64,000 nucleotides of DNA from Martinezella lusitana. GTDB taxonomy: Bacteria; Pseudomonadota; Alphaproteobacteria; Rhizobiales; Rhizobiaceae. The stretch spans positions 124,001 to 188,000 of the forward strand of contig NZ_FMAF01000001.1 in assembly GCF_900094565.1 (NCBI RefSeq), written 5' to 3'. Position 1 is the first letter of the stretch; every line of letters starts with the position of its first letter. Below, piece by piece: positions 18,956 to 28,545 of the stretch. The position numbers and the translations under genes are program-made. A model generated the notes under the pieces. It was not told the origin of the DNA and searched no databases. It was given only the letters and a program-made list of their open reading frames with translations.

Positions 18956-20037
18956 TCTTCGGCACACTCGGGCGCTACTTCTTCACTCGCTACATCGTGA
19001 CGACGTTCTGGTTTTTCCTGGGTGTCATCTCGATCGTCTATCTCGTCGATTTCAGTGAGACCGCCGGCCGACTCGCGGGACTGCCCGGGTATACCGTTCC
19101 CCTCGGTTTGGTGATGACGATGGTCAGGTTGCCGTTCATTCTGCAGCAGACCGTGCCGTTCATCGCCCTCTTCGTCGGCATGACGGTGCTGATCGCACTC
19201 AACCGGCGCCGCGAACTGGTGATAGCGCGCGCCGCCGGCATCTCGGTCTGGCAATTCATGATGCCGTTCATAATGGGCGCTTTCTGCGTCGGCCTGCTGA
19301 CCATGTTCGCCCTCAATCCGGTGGCGGCATGGGGCCAGCGACAGGCTGAGACGATGGAAGCCGACCTGCGCGGCGACCCGTCCTATCACAATACACTTTC
19401 GGTACCGTGGCTGCGCCAGTCGAACGGCAAAGACGATGTGATCATTGGCGCCAAGGCCGTCCTGAACAATGGAACGACTTTGATGACCGTCGTCTTTATC
19501 CACTTCGATTCACAGGGAAATATCGTTCTCCGGCAGGATGCGCAGTCGGCAAAGTTGGAAGATGGTTACTGGCTTCTTAACAATGTCGTCGAACGGCGGC
19601 CGGGCGAAATCCCTGACCACAAGAGCTCGGTACAAGTCCGTACGAATCTGAAACAGGATTTCGTCTCACAGCGCCTTGCACAGCCGGAAACCATTGCTTT
19701 TTATGATCTTTCTAATCGAATAAAGGTCGCACGCTCCTTCGGCATATCGACCAATGCACTCCAAACCCAATTTCACTCGCTGCTATCGCAACCATTCCTT
19801 CTGGTGGCAATGACATTGATCGCAGCAACAGTCTCGTTAAAATTCAGTAGATTCAACCAATCGCGCTCCGTGATTCTGGGTGGAATCCTCTCAGGCTTCG
19901 TGCTTTATGTTGTCACCGTGCTTGTAAAGGCATTCGGGAGCAGCGGAGTGGTTCCTCCCTTCGTGGCGACATGGATACCCGTGATCGTCGCATTGGCATT
20001 CGGAGCAACGATCCTGCTTCATCAGGAGGACGGCTAA
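18952..20037 (+). CDS. lptG: LPS export ABC transporter permease LptG
   Basis: A 361-residue partner of LptF in the LptB2FG transporter. It has six predicted membrane helices with a periplasmic domain (about 130-250), and the N-terminus LGRYFFTRYIVTTFWFF is characteristic. The start overlaps the lptF stop (ATGA), and lptD begins immediately after its stop codon, so the three genes form one translationally linked unit for lipopolysaccharide transport. Confidence 0.94.
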   Translation: MIFGTLGRYFFTRYIVTTFWFFLGVISIVYLVDFSETAGRLAGLPGYTVPLGLVMTMVRLPFILQQTVPFIALFVGMTVLIALNRRRELVIARAAGISVWQFMMPFIMGAFCVGLLTMFALNPVAAWGQRQAETMEADLRGDPSYHNTLSVPWLRQSNGKDDVIIGAKAVLNNGTTLMTVVFIHFDSQGNIVLRQDAQSAKLEDGYWLLNNVVERRPGEIPDHKSSVQVRTNLKQDFVSQRLAQPETIAFYDLSNRIKVARSFGISTNALQTQFHSLLSQPFLLVAMTLIAATVSLKFSRFNQSRSVILGGILSGFVLYVVTVLVKAFGSSGVVPPFVATWIPVIVALAFGATILLHQEDG

Positions 20038-22410
20038 GTGGCGGCAGGCAACCGCAAGAGTATCAGGAAGTTTGTGGGTGCCCTCGTTACGGGCACGGCC
20101 GCAAGCGCGTATATCATGAGCCCTGTCGCAGTTTATGCCCAGGCCAACAACAATGGCGGTACTGGCGCCGTAACCGCTCCTATCCAGGTCAAGGTACCGG
20201 AGGGCTCTAAGCTTGTCCTCTCGTCCAATGAATTAGTCTATAACAAGGACGCGCAGATCGTCACCGCCAGCGGTGCCGTTCAGATCAACTATGGCGGCTA
20301 TAGAATGGTCGCCCAGAGGGTTGAATATAATCAGAAATCCGGACGGATGACGGCCATCGGCAATGTCGAGCTGATCATGCCGGACGGCAATCGCATGTAC
20401 GGTGACAAAATGGATGTCACCGACAGCTTCTCGGACGGCTTCGTCAACTCGCTGCGCATCGAAATGCCTGACAACACCCGCATGGTCGCCGAAAAGGGCG
20501 AGCGCGTCGGCGGCAATCAGCTGATTCTGACAAAGGGCGTCTATACGGCCTGTATGGCCTGCTCCCAGGAGGGCCGGGCGCCACTATGGCAGGTCAAGGC
20601 ACGGCGCGTTGTCCAGAACGGCGTGACGCATACCGTGCGTCTCGAGCATGCCCGTTTCGAGCTGTTCGGCCTGCCGATCGCCTATGTCCCGTGGATCGAA
20701 GTTCCCGACAATACGGTGAAGCGCAAATCCGGCTTCCTGTTTCCGTCGGTAAGCGTCTCGCAGCACCTCGGTGTTGGCGTGAAGGTTCCATATTATTACG
20801 TCATATCGCCCAGCATGGATGCGACGGTCAGCGCCACAGGCTACACCGGCCAAGGCCTGCTGCTCGAGGGCGAGTTCCGTCAGCGCTTTGAAAACGGCAC
20901 GCATGTCCTGCGTGTCGCCGGCATCAGTCAGATGGATCCCGGCTCATTCACCGCAGGGACCAGCGATGCCGAGCACAAGACGCGCGGCATGATCAGCTCC
21001 AAGGCGGACTTCAAGATCAATCCCCGCTGGACGTTCGGCTGGGATGTCACGGCGCAGAGCGACAACAATTTCTCGCGTACATATGGGCTCGAGGGTCTCA
21101 GCCAGAGCACCCATACCAACGACATCTACCTGACCGGTCTCGGAAAGCGCAATTATTTCGATATGCGCGCTTTCTATTACGACATCCAGGATGCCGACAA
21201 CAACAGCACTGCGGAAAAGCAGCAAGCCGTCGTTTATCCGAGCATCGACTATCATTACGTCGATCCGAAGTCGGTCTATGGCGGCGAGTTGTCGGCGACG
21301 ATGAATCTCACGCATCTGTCGCGTGACAAGGCCTCTGTGCTCGACAACGTCAACAACCTTGGCGACGCCAGCCTGAACGACCGCTTCCTTGGTCTTTCCG
21401 GAAGCGACACGCGCCTCAGCACCGAAGTGCAATGGCAACGCACCTTCACCACCGATGGAGGCCTTGTGCTGACACCGTTGGCAGCCGCGCGTGGGGACGT
21501 CTACGGCCTCGGCATGGATTCGCCTAACGGCCAATATTCCGGCAACTACGACACCAGCGACTACGCGACGCGTGGCATGGTGACGGCCGGCCTCGAAGCC
21601 AAGTACCCGTTCCTCATCACGACGAGCAACAGCACGCATGTGTTCGAGCCGATCGCGCAGATTTATGTGCGCCCGGACGAGCAACTTGCCGGCCAGCTGC
21701 CCAACGAGGATGCCCAGAGCTTCGTTTTCGACGCAACGAACCTGTTCGACCGTGACAAGTTCTCCGGCTTCGACCGCATAGAAGGCGGCACGCGCGCCAA
21801 CGTCGGTTGGCGCTACACGGGCAGCTTCGACAACGGCTACAAGTTGCAGCACATCTTCGGCCAGTCGTACCAGCTTGCCGGTCGCAACTCCTTCGCAACC
21901 CCCGATCTGGCGGGTGTCGGCGCAGATTCGGGACTTGAAACAACCCGTTCCGACTATGTCACGATGTTCGGCCTGACGACGCCGCAGGGTATCTCGCTGT
22001 CGACATCCTATCGCTTCGACGAGAAGAACTTCGCGTTCCGCCGCGGCGACACATCGGTCGGTTTTGCGAACGATATATTCCAGACGAATTTGATCTACAC
22101 CCATATTACTGCTCAGCCGCAATATGGTTTCACGAGCGATCAGGATGAAATCCAGACGCGCGCGCAGATCAAGTTCAAGGAATACTGGTCGGTCTTCGGG
22201 ACGGTAAGCTACGATATCAACAACAGCCAGGTCACCCGTCAGGGCATAGGCCTGTCTTACGAGGACGAATGCACGATCCTCAGCATTTCGTTCCTGAACA
22301 AGAAGGACACGACCGATCAGTCGGCAAGCAATTGGTCCGTCGGCGCCCGGCTGACCTTCCGCACGCTCGGGGACGTCAATCTCGGTAGCGTCCAAGACGC
22401 AACGTTCTGA
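20038..22410 (+). CDS. lptD: LPS-assembly protein LptD
   Basis: A 790-residue outer-membrane beta-barrel that inserts lipopolysaccharide into the outer leaflet. It starts with GTG directly after the lptG stop and has a signal sequence ending near VYAQA. An OstA-like jellyroll domain follows (LVLSSNELVYNKDAQIVTASG and GNVELI, about residues 58-160), then the long barrel domain. Cysteines lie near residues 172 and 175 (TACMACS) and near 744 (DECTI), positions that could form the cross-domain disulfide known in this family. A terminator follows. Confidence 0.95.
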   Translation: MAAGNRKSIRKFVGALVTGTAASAYIMSPVAVYAQANNNGGTGAVTAPIQVKVPEGSKLVLSSNELVYNKDAQIVTASGAVQINYGGYRMVAQRVEYNQKSGRMTAIGNVELIMPDGNRMYGDKMDVTDSFSDGFVNSLRIEMPDNTRMVAEKGERVGGNQLILTKGVYTACMACSQEGRAPLWQVKARRVVQNGVTHTVRLEHARFELFGLPIAYVPWIEVPDNTVKRKSGFLFPSVSVSQHLGVGVKVPYYYVISPSMDATVSATGYTGQGLLLEGEFRQRFENGTHVLRVAGISQMDPGSFTAGTSDAEHKTRGMISSKADFKINPRWTFGWDVTAQSDNNFSRTYGLEGLSQSTHTNDIYLTGLGKRNYFDMRAFYYDIQDADNNSTAEKQQAVVYPSIDYHYVDPKSVYGGELSATMNLTHLSRDKASVLDNVNNLGDASLNDRFLGLSGSDTRLSTEVQWQRTFTTDGGLVLTPLAAARGDVYGLGMDSPNGQYSGNYDTSDYATRGMVTAGLEAKYPFLITTSNSTHVFEPIAQIYVRPDEQLAGQLPNEDAQSFVFDATNLFDRDKFSGFDRIEGGTRANVGWRYTGSFDNGYKLQHIFGQSYQLAGRNSFATPDLAGVGADSGLETTRSDYVTMFGLTTPQGISLSTSYRFDEKNFAFRRGDTSVGFANDIFQTNLIYTHITAQPQYGFTSDQDEIQTRAQIKFKEYWSVFGTVSYDINNSQVTRQGIGLSYEDECTILSISFLNKKDTTDQSASNWSVGARLTFRTLGDVNLGSVQDATF

Positions 22411-22426
22411 TATCTAGGAAAATTGC

Positions 22427-22458
22427 AAAGAGCCGGCTTCACAGCCGGCTCTTTCATT
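22427..22458 (+). terminator. Intrinsic terminator after lptD
   Basis: Perfect 12-base arms AAAGAGCCGGCT (22427-22438) and AGCCGGCTCTTT (22443-22454) surround TCAC and are followed by CATTTT. Transcription from lptF-lptG-lptD should largely stop here, giving the surA-like gene its own promoter or dependence on read-through. Confidence 0.85.
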
Positions 22459-22617
22459 TTGAAACGGATCATCATTCCTCGCGTCATTGTTTCGCCGCAA
22501 GGATTTTGCAATTCATCGCGCTTGATGTAGACATGTGGCGCAAAGTTGCCTTATTGCGCCAATGGCGTTCCGATTTGGCACATGCCGACAAGAAAGACCT
22601 TTGGGAAGGGGTAGTTG

Positions 22618-23562
22618 ATGTTTTCTGGAAAGACACCGATGCGCGCTCTGCTGTTCGGAGCCGCGGCCCTGGTTATGGCAAGCTTCGCCGTACCGAGCAG
22701 CGATGTTGCTTTCGCGGCAAGTGAGGTAAAGGTCGTTGTCAACAACCAGGTCATTACATCAGGCGACATTGCGAAGCGCGTCAACTTCCTCAAGTTGCAG
22801 CGCCAGAAGGGCGATCTTGCCAAAATGGCGAAAGAGCAGCTCATCGATGAGACGCTGAAGCGTGCGGAAATAGCGCGTCTGCGCATGTCGGTGTCTACGA
22901 CGGAGGTCGACGCTGCCTTTGGTCGTTTCGCCGCCAGCAACAAGATGTCGCCACAGCAGCTCAGCCAGATCCTCGACAAGATGGGCGTGGGCGTCGACCA
23001 CTTCAAATCCTACATTGCCATTTCCATGAGCTGGCCGCGCGTGGTGAATGCCCGCTTCGGTTCGAGCAACCGCATATCGAACGACGACCTCGTGACCCGC
23101 ATGACGGAAAACAAGTCGAAGCCGGTCACGACCGAATACTTCCTGAAGCAGGTCATTTTCGTCGTTCCGACGGCGAAGCGGAACGCGATCCTGAATTCGC
23201 GCAAGGCCGAGGCTGAGGCGTCGCGCTCCAAATTCCCAGGTTGCGATCAGGCGAAGGTGTTTGCTGCGACCATGCGCGATGTTTCCGTTCAGGATCTCGG
23301 CCGCGTTCTGGCACCGGAAGTTCCGGAAATCTGGAAACCGTTGCTCGAAAAAGCCTCGGGCAATACGACAAGCTCCGTCGTGACGGACCGCGGCGTCGAA
23401 TATATCGCGATCTGCTCGCAGCGTCAGGTGAATGATGACGTCGCAGCCGCGGCCGTCTTCCGTGCCGAGGATATCGGCAAGAACAATGCCAAGGGCGTCA
23501 ACCCCAACGACAAGAAGTACATGGACGAACTGCGCTCCAAGGCGCAGATTGTCGATCGCTGA
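22618..23562 (+). CDS. SurA-like periplasmic chaperone / peptidyl-prolyl isomerase
   Basis: A 314-residue exported protein with a signal peptide (cleavage near AFAAS) and a SurA N-terminal domain: VVVNNQVITSGDIAKRVNFL and LIDETLKRAEIARL. The C-terminal part (YFLKQVIFVVP to GVEYIAICSQ) looks like a diverged parvulin domain. SurA folds outer-membrane proteins including LptD, encoded just upstream. The ATG at 22618 follows GGAAGGGG; the TTG three bases earlier is less likely. The protein is shorter than E. coli SurA, which has two parvulin domains. Confidence 0.87.
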   Translation: MFSGKTPMRALLFGAAALVMASFAVPSSDVAFAASEVKVVVNNQVITSGDIAKRVNFLKLQRQKGDLAKMAKEQLIDETLKRAEIARLRMSVSTTEVDAAFGRFAASNKMSPQQLSQILDKMGVGVDHFKSYIAISMSWPRVVNARFGSSNRISNDDLVTRMTENKSKPVTTEYFLKQVIFVVPTAKRNAILNSRKAEAEASRSKFPGCDQAKVFAATMRDVSVQDLGRVLAPEVPEIWKPLLEKASGNTTSSVVTDRGVEYIAICSQRQVNDDVAAAAVFRAEDIGKNNAKGVNPNDKKYMDELRSKAQIVDR

Positions 23563-23571
23563 CCGCTGCCG

Positions 23572-24597
23572 ATGCCCTCGCGCTCTTCCATGCCCCTGGC
23601 GCTGACGCAAGGGGATCCGGCAGGCATAGGCCCCGATATCACGCTGGCCGCCTGGCTCCGCCGCGGCGAGCTTGGTTTGCCGCCCTTCCTGTTTCTCGGT
23701 GATGCGGGCGTTCTCGCGGCGCGAGCCTCCCAGCTAGGTCTCGACGTGCCTTTGCAAGAGGCCGACCCCGCTACCGCCTGCGATGTTTTCCATGATGCCC
23801 TGCCGATCCTGCCGATCGAGGCCGGTGTGGATGTTATCGCCGGTCAGCCGCACGTCGGCACGGCAAAGGGAACGATCGCCGCTATTGAAATGGCCGTCTC
23901 CCTCAGCATGAGTGGCAAGACTTCCGCTGTTGTCACGAACCCGATCGCCAAATCCGTACTCTATGACGCCGGCTTCGGCTTTCCGGGCCATACGGAGTTC
24001 CTGGCGGATCTCGCAACGCGCGCGACCGGCAAACGGGTCACGCCCGTCATGCTTCTGGCCGGTCCCAAGCTCCGTGCCATTCCGGTTACGATTCATATTC
24101 CACTGAAGGACGTGCCGCAGGCACTGACGTCCGATCTCATCATCGAGACCTGCAGAATTACCGATCACGATCTGCGCAGCCGCTTCGGCATCTTCAAGCC
24201 GCGGCTGGCGGTTGCGGGCCTCAACCCGCATGCCGGCGAAAACGGCGCCCTCGGCAAGGAGGATGACGACATCATCCGTCCGGCGATCGACGTTCTTCGC
24301 AGCGAGGGGATCGATGCCTTCGGCCCCCTTCCCGCGGATACGATGTTCCATGACGAGGCCCGCCGCCGATACGACGTCGCCATCTGCATGTATCACGATC
24401 AGGCCCTGATCCCGGCCAAGGCGCTCGGCTTCGACGATTCCGTCAATGTCACGCTCGGGCTGCCGTTCGTCCGCACCTCGCCGGACCACGGCACGGCCTT
24501 CGGCATTGCCGGCAAGGGGATCGCCAAGGAGGACAGCCTGGTGGCCGCCCTGAGGCTCGCCAGCGAGATCAGCGGCAAGACTGGAAGCAATCGCTGA
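23572..24597 (+). CDS. pdxA: 4-hydroxythreonine-4-phosphate dehydrogenase
   Basis: A 341-residue metal- and NAD-dependent enzyme of the pyridoxal 5'-phosphate pathway. Signatures visible are [13 protein letters not shown] at the N-terminus, [15 protein letters not shown] with GHTEFL (zinc histidine), [10 protein letters not shown] and [11 protein letters not shown]. The start is ATG 23572 with a second candidate at 23590 ([10 protein letters not shown]). Its TGA overlaps the ATG of rsmA by one base, an arrangement also known in enterobacteria. Confidence 0.95.
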   Translation: MPSRSSMPLALTQGDPAGIGPDITLAAWLRRGELGLPPFLFLGDAGVLAARASQLGLDVPLQEADPATACDVFHDALPILPIEAGVDVIAGQPHVGTAKGTIAAIEMAVSLSMSGKTSAVVTNPIAKSVLYDAGFGFPGHTEFLADLATRATGKRVTPVMLLAGPKLRAIPVTIHIPLKDVPQALTSDLIIETCRITDHDLRSRFGIFKPRLAVAGLNPHAGENGALGKEDDDIIRPAIDVLRSEGIDAFGPLPADTMFHDEARRRYDVAICMYHDQALIPAKALGFDDSVNVTLGLPFVRTSPDHGTAFGIAGKGIAKEDSLVAALRLASEISGKTGSNR

Positions 24598-25424
24598 TGG
24601 CTGCACTTGACGGCTTGCCGCCTCTTCGCGACGTGATCCAGCGTCACGGCCTCGATGCGCGCAAGGCGCTTGGCCAGAATTTCCTTCTCGATCTGAACCT
24701 GACCCAGAAGGTCGCGCGCACCGCCGGCTCGCTTGAAGGCGTTACCGTATTCGAGGTTGGGCCAGGGCCTGGCGGGCTGACGCGCGCCATTCTGGCGCTT
24801 GGCGCCGCCAAGGTCATCGCCGTCGAGCGCGATTCACGCTGCCTGCCGGCGCTTGCTGAGATCGCCGATCACTATCCTGGCCGGCTTGACGTGATTGAGG
24901 GCGATGCCCTGAAGACGGATTTCGCTGCAATGGCACCGGAAGGTCCTGTCAAGATTATCGCCAACCTACCCTACAATGTCGGCACCCAGCTGCTGGTCAA
25001 CTGGCTTCTGCCGCCAAGCTGGCCGCCCTTCTGGCAGTCGCTGACTTTGATGTTCCAGAAGGAGGTCGGCCAGCGGATCGTTGCGCAGGCAGACGATAAT
25101 CATTATGGCCGGCTTGGCGTTCTCTGCGGCTGGCGCACGAAGGCGCACATGGCCTTCGACATATCTCCACAGGCCTTCACGCCGCCGCCAAAGGTGACGT
25201 CTTCGGTGGTGCATCTGACGCCGAGGGAAAATCCCATCCCCTGCGCCGTCGACAAGCTGGAAAAGATAACGCAAGCCGCTTTCGGCCAACGCCGTAAAAT
25301 GCTGCGCCAGAGCCTGAAGCCGCTCGGCGGCGAAGCGTTGCTGCTGAAGGCCGATATCGATCCGCAACGGCGTGCCGAGACGCTCTCCGTGGAAGAGTTT
25401 TGCCGATTGGCAAACTGCCTTTGA
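24597..25424 (+). CDS. rsmA: 16S rRNA (adenine(1518)-N6/adenine(1519)-N6)-dimethyltransferase
   Basis: A 275-residue methyltransferase (KsgA) that dimethylates two adjacent adenines near the 3' end of 16S rRNA using S-adenosylmethionine. Features are [13 protein letters not shown], the cofactor loop [16 protein letters not shown] (about residues 49-64), and the catalytic motif NLPYN (about 122-126). Its start overlaps the pdxA stop. It ends 24 bases from the convergent gmk gene, with a small hairpin between. Confidence 0.96.
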   Translation: MAALDGLPPLRDVIQRHGLDARKALGQNFLLDLNLTQKVARTAGSLEGVTVFEVGPGPGGLTRAILALGAAKVIAVERDSRCLPALAEIADHYPGRLDVIEGDALKTDFAAMAPEGPVKIIANLPYNVGTQLLVNWLLPPSWPPFWQSLTLMFQKEVGQRIVAQADDNHYGRLGVLCGWRTKAHMAFDISPQAFTPPPKVTSSVVHLTPRENPIPCAVDKLEKITQAAFGQRRKMLRQSLKPLGGEALLLKADIDPQRRAETLSVEEFCRLANCL

Positions 25425-25444
25425 TCGGATCAGAGCTTCCGATC
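25423..25444. terminator. Small hairpin between convergent rsmA and gmk
   Basis: GATCGGA (25423-25429) and TCCGATC (25438-25444) are perfect seven-base arms. The hairpin sits between the two stop codons and overlaps the end of rsmA. It lacks T runs, so a termination role is weakly supported. Confidence 0.35.
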
Positions 25445-25448
25445 AGCC

Positions 25449-26111
25449 TCAGCGCTTCGGCGTTTCTTCCAGCAAATCTCGAACGAAATCGAACATGCCG
25501 TGCCGGCGATCGCGGCGCAGGCGCTCGGCCTTGACGATCGACTGCACGGCGTCGAAGGCGACGTTAAGGTCATCGTTGACGATGACGTAGTCGTATTCGC
25601 GCCAATGCGCGATCTCGGCGCGGGAATTGGCGAGACGCATGGCGATGACCTCTTCCGAATCCTCGGCGCGGCGATGCAGGCGCGATTGCAGCTCCGTCAT
25701 CGTTGGGGGCAGCACGAAGATGGAAACGACGTCCGCCGGCATCTTTTCCTGCAGTTGCTGGGCGCCCTGCCAGTCGATGTCGAAAAGCATGTCACGCCCT
25801 TCGGCCATCGCCGTCTCCACCGGTTCGCGCGGCGTCCCATAAAAATTGCCATGCACCTCGGCCCATTCGAGCAGCGAGTCGGAATCGCGAAGTCGCTCGA
25901 ACTCGCGCTGCGAAACGAAATGATAATGCACACCTTCGATTTCGCTCGGCCGGCGCTGCCGCGTCGTGACGCTGACGGAGAGGCTTACCTGCTTATCCTT
26001 GTCCAGCAGGGTACGCGCGATCGTCGATTTGCCTGCACCGGATGGCGAGGAAATCGCGAGCATCAGCCCCCGGCGGGCAATCGGAATGGATGTGGATGTC
26101 GCCGGCTTCAT
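25449..26111 (-). CDS. gmk: Guanylate kinase
   Basis: A 220-residue nucleotide kinase that phosphorylates GMP to GDP. The P-loop is [13 protein letters not shown] (about residues 22-34). The GMP-binding region includes [20 protein letters not shown] and [13 protein letters not shown]. It follows the yicC gene by three bases, so both are likely read from one message. Its N-terminus [15 protein letters not shown] is slightly longer than in E. coli. Confidence 0.96.
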   Translation of the reverse strand: MKPATSTSIPIARRGLMLAISSPSGAGKSTIARTLLDKDKQVSLSVSVTTRQRRPSEIEGVHYHFVSQREFERLRDSDSLLEWAEVHGNFYGTPREPVETAMAEGRDMLFDIDWQGAQQLQEKMPADVVSIFVLPPTMTELQSRLHRRAEDSEEVIAMRLANSRAEIAHWREYDYVIVNDDLNVAFDAVQSIVKAERLRRDRRHGMFDFVRDLLEETPKR

Positions 26112-26114
26112 AGC

Positions 26115-27002
26115 CTACTCCAAATTCTGGACCTGTTCGCGGAACTGATCGATGACCACCTTCAGTTCGATGCCGGCTGCGGTAACCGCGGCGGTATTCG
26201 ACTTCGAACAGATGGTATTCGATTCCCGGTTAAATTCCTGTGCAAGAAAATCGAGCTTGCGGCCGACGGGGCCGCCTTTGGAAAGGAGATCGCGCGCCGC
26301 CGCCACATGAGCCTTCAGGCGGTCGATCTCCTCGCGAAGATCGGCCCTGGTGGCGAGAAGGGCAGCCTCGGCATGCAGCCTGTCGCGATCGAGGCCCGAC
26401 GAGCCGTCCAGAAGCGTGGCAACCTGTGCCGCAAGTCTCACGGCGATCTCCCGCGGTGAGCGCGAGGGATCTTGCTCGACCACAGCTGTCAGCGCCTCGA
26501 TGGTTGCGACCTGACCGAGCAGGATCTGGCCAAGCGCCCGGCCTTCCCGTCCGCGCATGTCGCTGAGATCGCCAAGGGCCTCCTCAAGACCGGAGATGAT
26601 GTCGGCGTCGCGTGCCGCAAGCACTTCTTCGCCTTCTTCAGCCTCCTTGAACTCGACAAGCCCACGAACAGCCATGAGGCTATCCAGCCTCAGAGGCGCG
26701 GGATCGACGATGCCGGCAAGCTGATCGCGCAGCGCCAGCACGGCCGCCAGCGCCTCCTGGTTCACCACGACCTCCACCCGGCTTTCCTCGACGGATAGCG
26801 ACAGGCCGACCTGCAGGTTGCCGCGCGAAAACCGGTCGGCAATCAGCTTGCGGACATCGGTTTCCAAACGCTCCAGTCCTGGCGGCAACCGCAGGCGGAC
26901 ATCCAGCCCCTTGCCGTTCACCGACCGCAATTCCCATGCCCAGCGACTGCGCCCGCTCGTACCTTCACGCCGGGCAAAACCCGTCATGGACTGCAATGCC
27001 AT
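26115..27002 (-). CDS. YicC family endoribonuclease-like protein
   Basis: A 295-residue YicC protein, recognised by the N-terminal MTGFARREG segment with RSVNGKGLDVRLRLPPGLE and the C-terminal DUF1732 part (KLDFLAQEFNRESNTICSKSN, about 245-265). E. coli YicC has been reported as a ribonuclease acting on small RNAs; I infer the same type of role. It precedes gmk by three bases, an association seen in many bacteria. An 11-base inverted repeat lies 22 bases before its start codon. Confidence 0.92.
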   Translation of the reverse strand: MALQSMTGFARREGTSGRSRWAWELRSVNGKGLDVRLRLPPGLERLETDVRKLIADRFSRGNLQVGLSLSVEESRVEVVVNQEALAAVLALRDQLAGIVDPAPLRLDSLMAVRGLVEFKEAEEGEEVLAARDADIISGLEEALGDLSDMRGREGRALGQILLGQVATIEALTAVVEQDPSRSPREIAVRLAAQVATLLDGSSGLDRDRLHAEAALLATRADLREEIDRLKAHVAAARDLLSKGGPVGRKLDFLAQEFNRESNTICSKSNTAAVTAAGIELKVVIDQFREQVQNLE

Positions 27003-27023
27003 GCAAGCCTCCGATAATTCCTA

Positions 27024-27056
27024 TCCATAATCCGCTGAAAATCATCGGATTATGGA
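27024..27056. promoter_or_regulatory. Inverted repeat upstream of yicC
   Basis: TCCATAATCCG (27024-27034) and CGGATTATGGA (27046-27056) are perfect 11-base arms with an 11-base loop. The repeat lies between the mltG stop and the yicC start on the minus strand. There is no T run on either side, so an operator or a leader RNA structure seems as likely as a terminator. Confidence 0.5.
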
Positions 27057-27111
27057 CCAATGTAAAGTGAATCCGCGCCACCGCTTCAATGAGGCCATGG
27101 CGCAGCAAGGA

Positions 27112-28329
27112 TCAGTTCGTCTTCTTTTTCTGCTGGGTGCCCGAACCGGTAGTGGTTGCGGCAGCGTCATCGGGCTGACCGTCAACCGCGATGGTGCTCG
27201 GATCTTCACCCTTTTCGGCGGCAAGCTTGCGCCAGCGCTTGACGTTGGCGTTGTGCTCTTCCAGCGTCGCGGCGAAGACATGGCCGCCCGTGCCATCCGC
27301 CACGAAGTAGAGATCCTGGCTCTTCCAGGGGTTGGCGACGGCTTCCAGTGCATCCTTGCCGGGATTTGCGATCGGCGTCGGCGGCAGGCCCTTGATGATA
27401 TAAGTGTTATAAGGCGTCTCTTTCTTCAGATCCGACTGGTAGATCGGGCGATCGGAAGGCTTCCCCTCCCCGCCGAAGAGACCATAGATGATCGTCGGAT
27501 CCGACTGCAGGCGCATGCCCTTGCCGAGGCGGTTCAGGAAGACGGAAGCGACATGGGCGCGCTCATCCGCCAGACCGGTTTCCTTCTCGACGATGGAGGC
27601 CAGCGTGACGAAATCCTGCTTGTTCGCCAGCTGCAGGTTCGGGTCCCGCTTATCCCAGATCTGCTCGACCAGCTTGTCTTGCGCGGCCGCCATCTGCTGG
27701 ATAATTTCCGTGCGCTTGGTGCCGCGCGTGAACTTGTAGGTGTCGGGCCTCAGGCTGCCCTCTCCCGGCAGGGCAGATGGCAAATCACCTTCGAGCACGG
27801 GATCGGCCTGCAGCTTGTTGAAGATCTGCCGCACGGTCAGACCCTCGGGCAAAGTGACCGAATAGAGGATGGATTTGCCCGATTTCAGCAGTTCCATGAT
27901 GTCCTTCATGGAAGCGCTCGCCTTGATCTCGTATTCGCCGGCCCGCAAGGTTTCGCCGTCATGCAGATAAGTGGTCGTCAGCCAACGGAAGATGCGCTGA
28001 TCGCTGATGATATTGTTGGATTCGAGACGATTGGCTATTTCGTTCAGGCCCGCGCCGTTACGGACGATGAAATTCGTATTGGTCGTCAGCGGGCCTGGGC
28101 TCTGGTAAACAGAGAAAGCATAATATGTGCCTGCTACGGCCGCGACGACGACGAAAATCGCCAACGTCATCAGGAAGTTCAGGAAGATCACCATCTGACT
28201 GCGGGCTTTGCGTGAACGCTTCGGCGGATCCGGAACACGCTCCGGACGCAGGGCTTCGCTTGCCGATTTCGGTATGATCGGCCCCTTCTGTCCGTTCGGA
28301 GTTCCGTTGCTCTGGTTCGTATCGCTCAC
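27112..28329 (-). CDS. mltG: Endolytic murein transglycosylase
   Basis: A 405-residue MltG/YceG protein that cuts nascent glycan strands in peptidoglycan. It has a single N-terminal membrane anchor (MVIFLNFLMTLAIFVVVAAVAG, about residues 47-68), a LysM-like subdomain and the YceG domain with the catalytic glutamate in TLASIVEKETG. I prefer the GTG at 28329 (VSDTNQSN) because GGAAGGGA precedes it; an ATG at 28383 has no such site. The C-terminus is Thr/Gly/Lys rich. It lies after fabF, as in many alphaproteobacteria. Confidence 0.93.
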   Translation of the reverse strand: MSDTNQSNGTPNGQKGPIIPKSASEALRPERVPDPPKRSRKARSQMVIFLNFLMTLAIFVVVAAVAGTYYAFSVYQSPGPLTTNTNFIVRNGAGLNEIANRLESNNIISDQRIFRWLTTTYLHDGETLRAGEYEIKASASMKDIMELLKSGKSILYSVTLPEGLTVRQIFNKLQADPVLEGDLPSALPGEGSLRPDTYKFTRGTKRTEIIQQMAAAQDKLVEQIWDKRDPNLQLANKQDFVTLASIVEKETGLADERAHVASVFLNRLGKGMRLQSDPTIIYGLFGGEGKPSDRPIYQSDLKKETPYNTYIIKGLPPTPIANPGKDALEAVANPWKSQDLYFVADGTGGHVFAATLEEHNANVKRWRKLAAEKGEDPSTIAVDGQPDDAAATTTGSGTQQKKKTN

Positions 28330-28545
28330 CGGCAATCCCTTCCTTTTCGTGATTGCCTGCTCTTTGGCCAAGCAATGCGGCAAAAAACAGGTTCAGAGGA
28401 TAAGGCGGAGCCGTATGAAGCTTCGCCTTCGACCGATCAGACATTACCGCGGCGCATCCCCGGGATGCATGGGGCGCGATAAAATTCGAGGACAGCGCGC
28501 AGGCTTGCCGAAGAGCATTCCCGCTTTCGCATTTACGCGCTGTTA

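Noticed and set aside
20944..22395. 483-residue open frame on the minus strand
   Set aside because: It is antisense to the LptD barrel domain; the plus-strand protein explains the region.
28454..28468. Short palindrome GCATCCCCGGGATGC between fabF and mltG
   Set aside because: It is short, with no T run and no clear relation to a promoter; chance is likely in GC-rich DNA.
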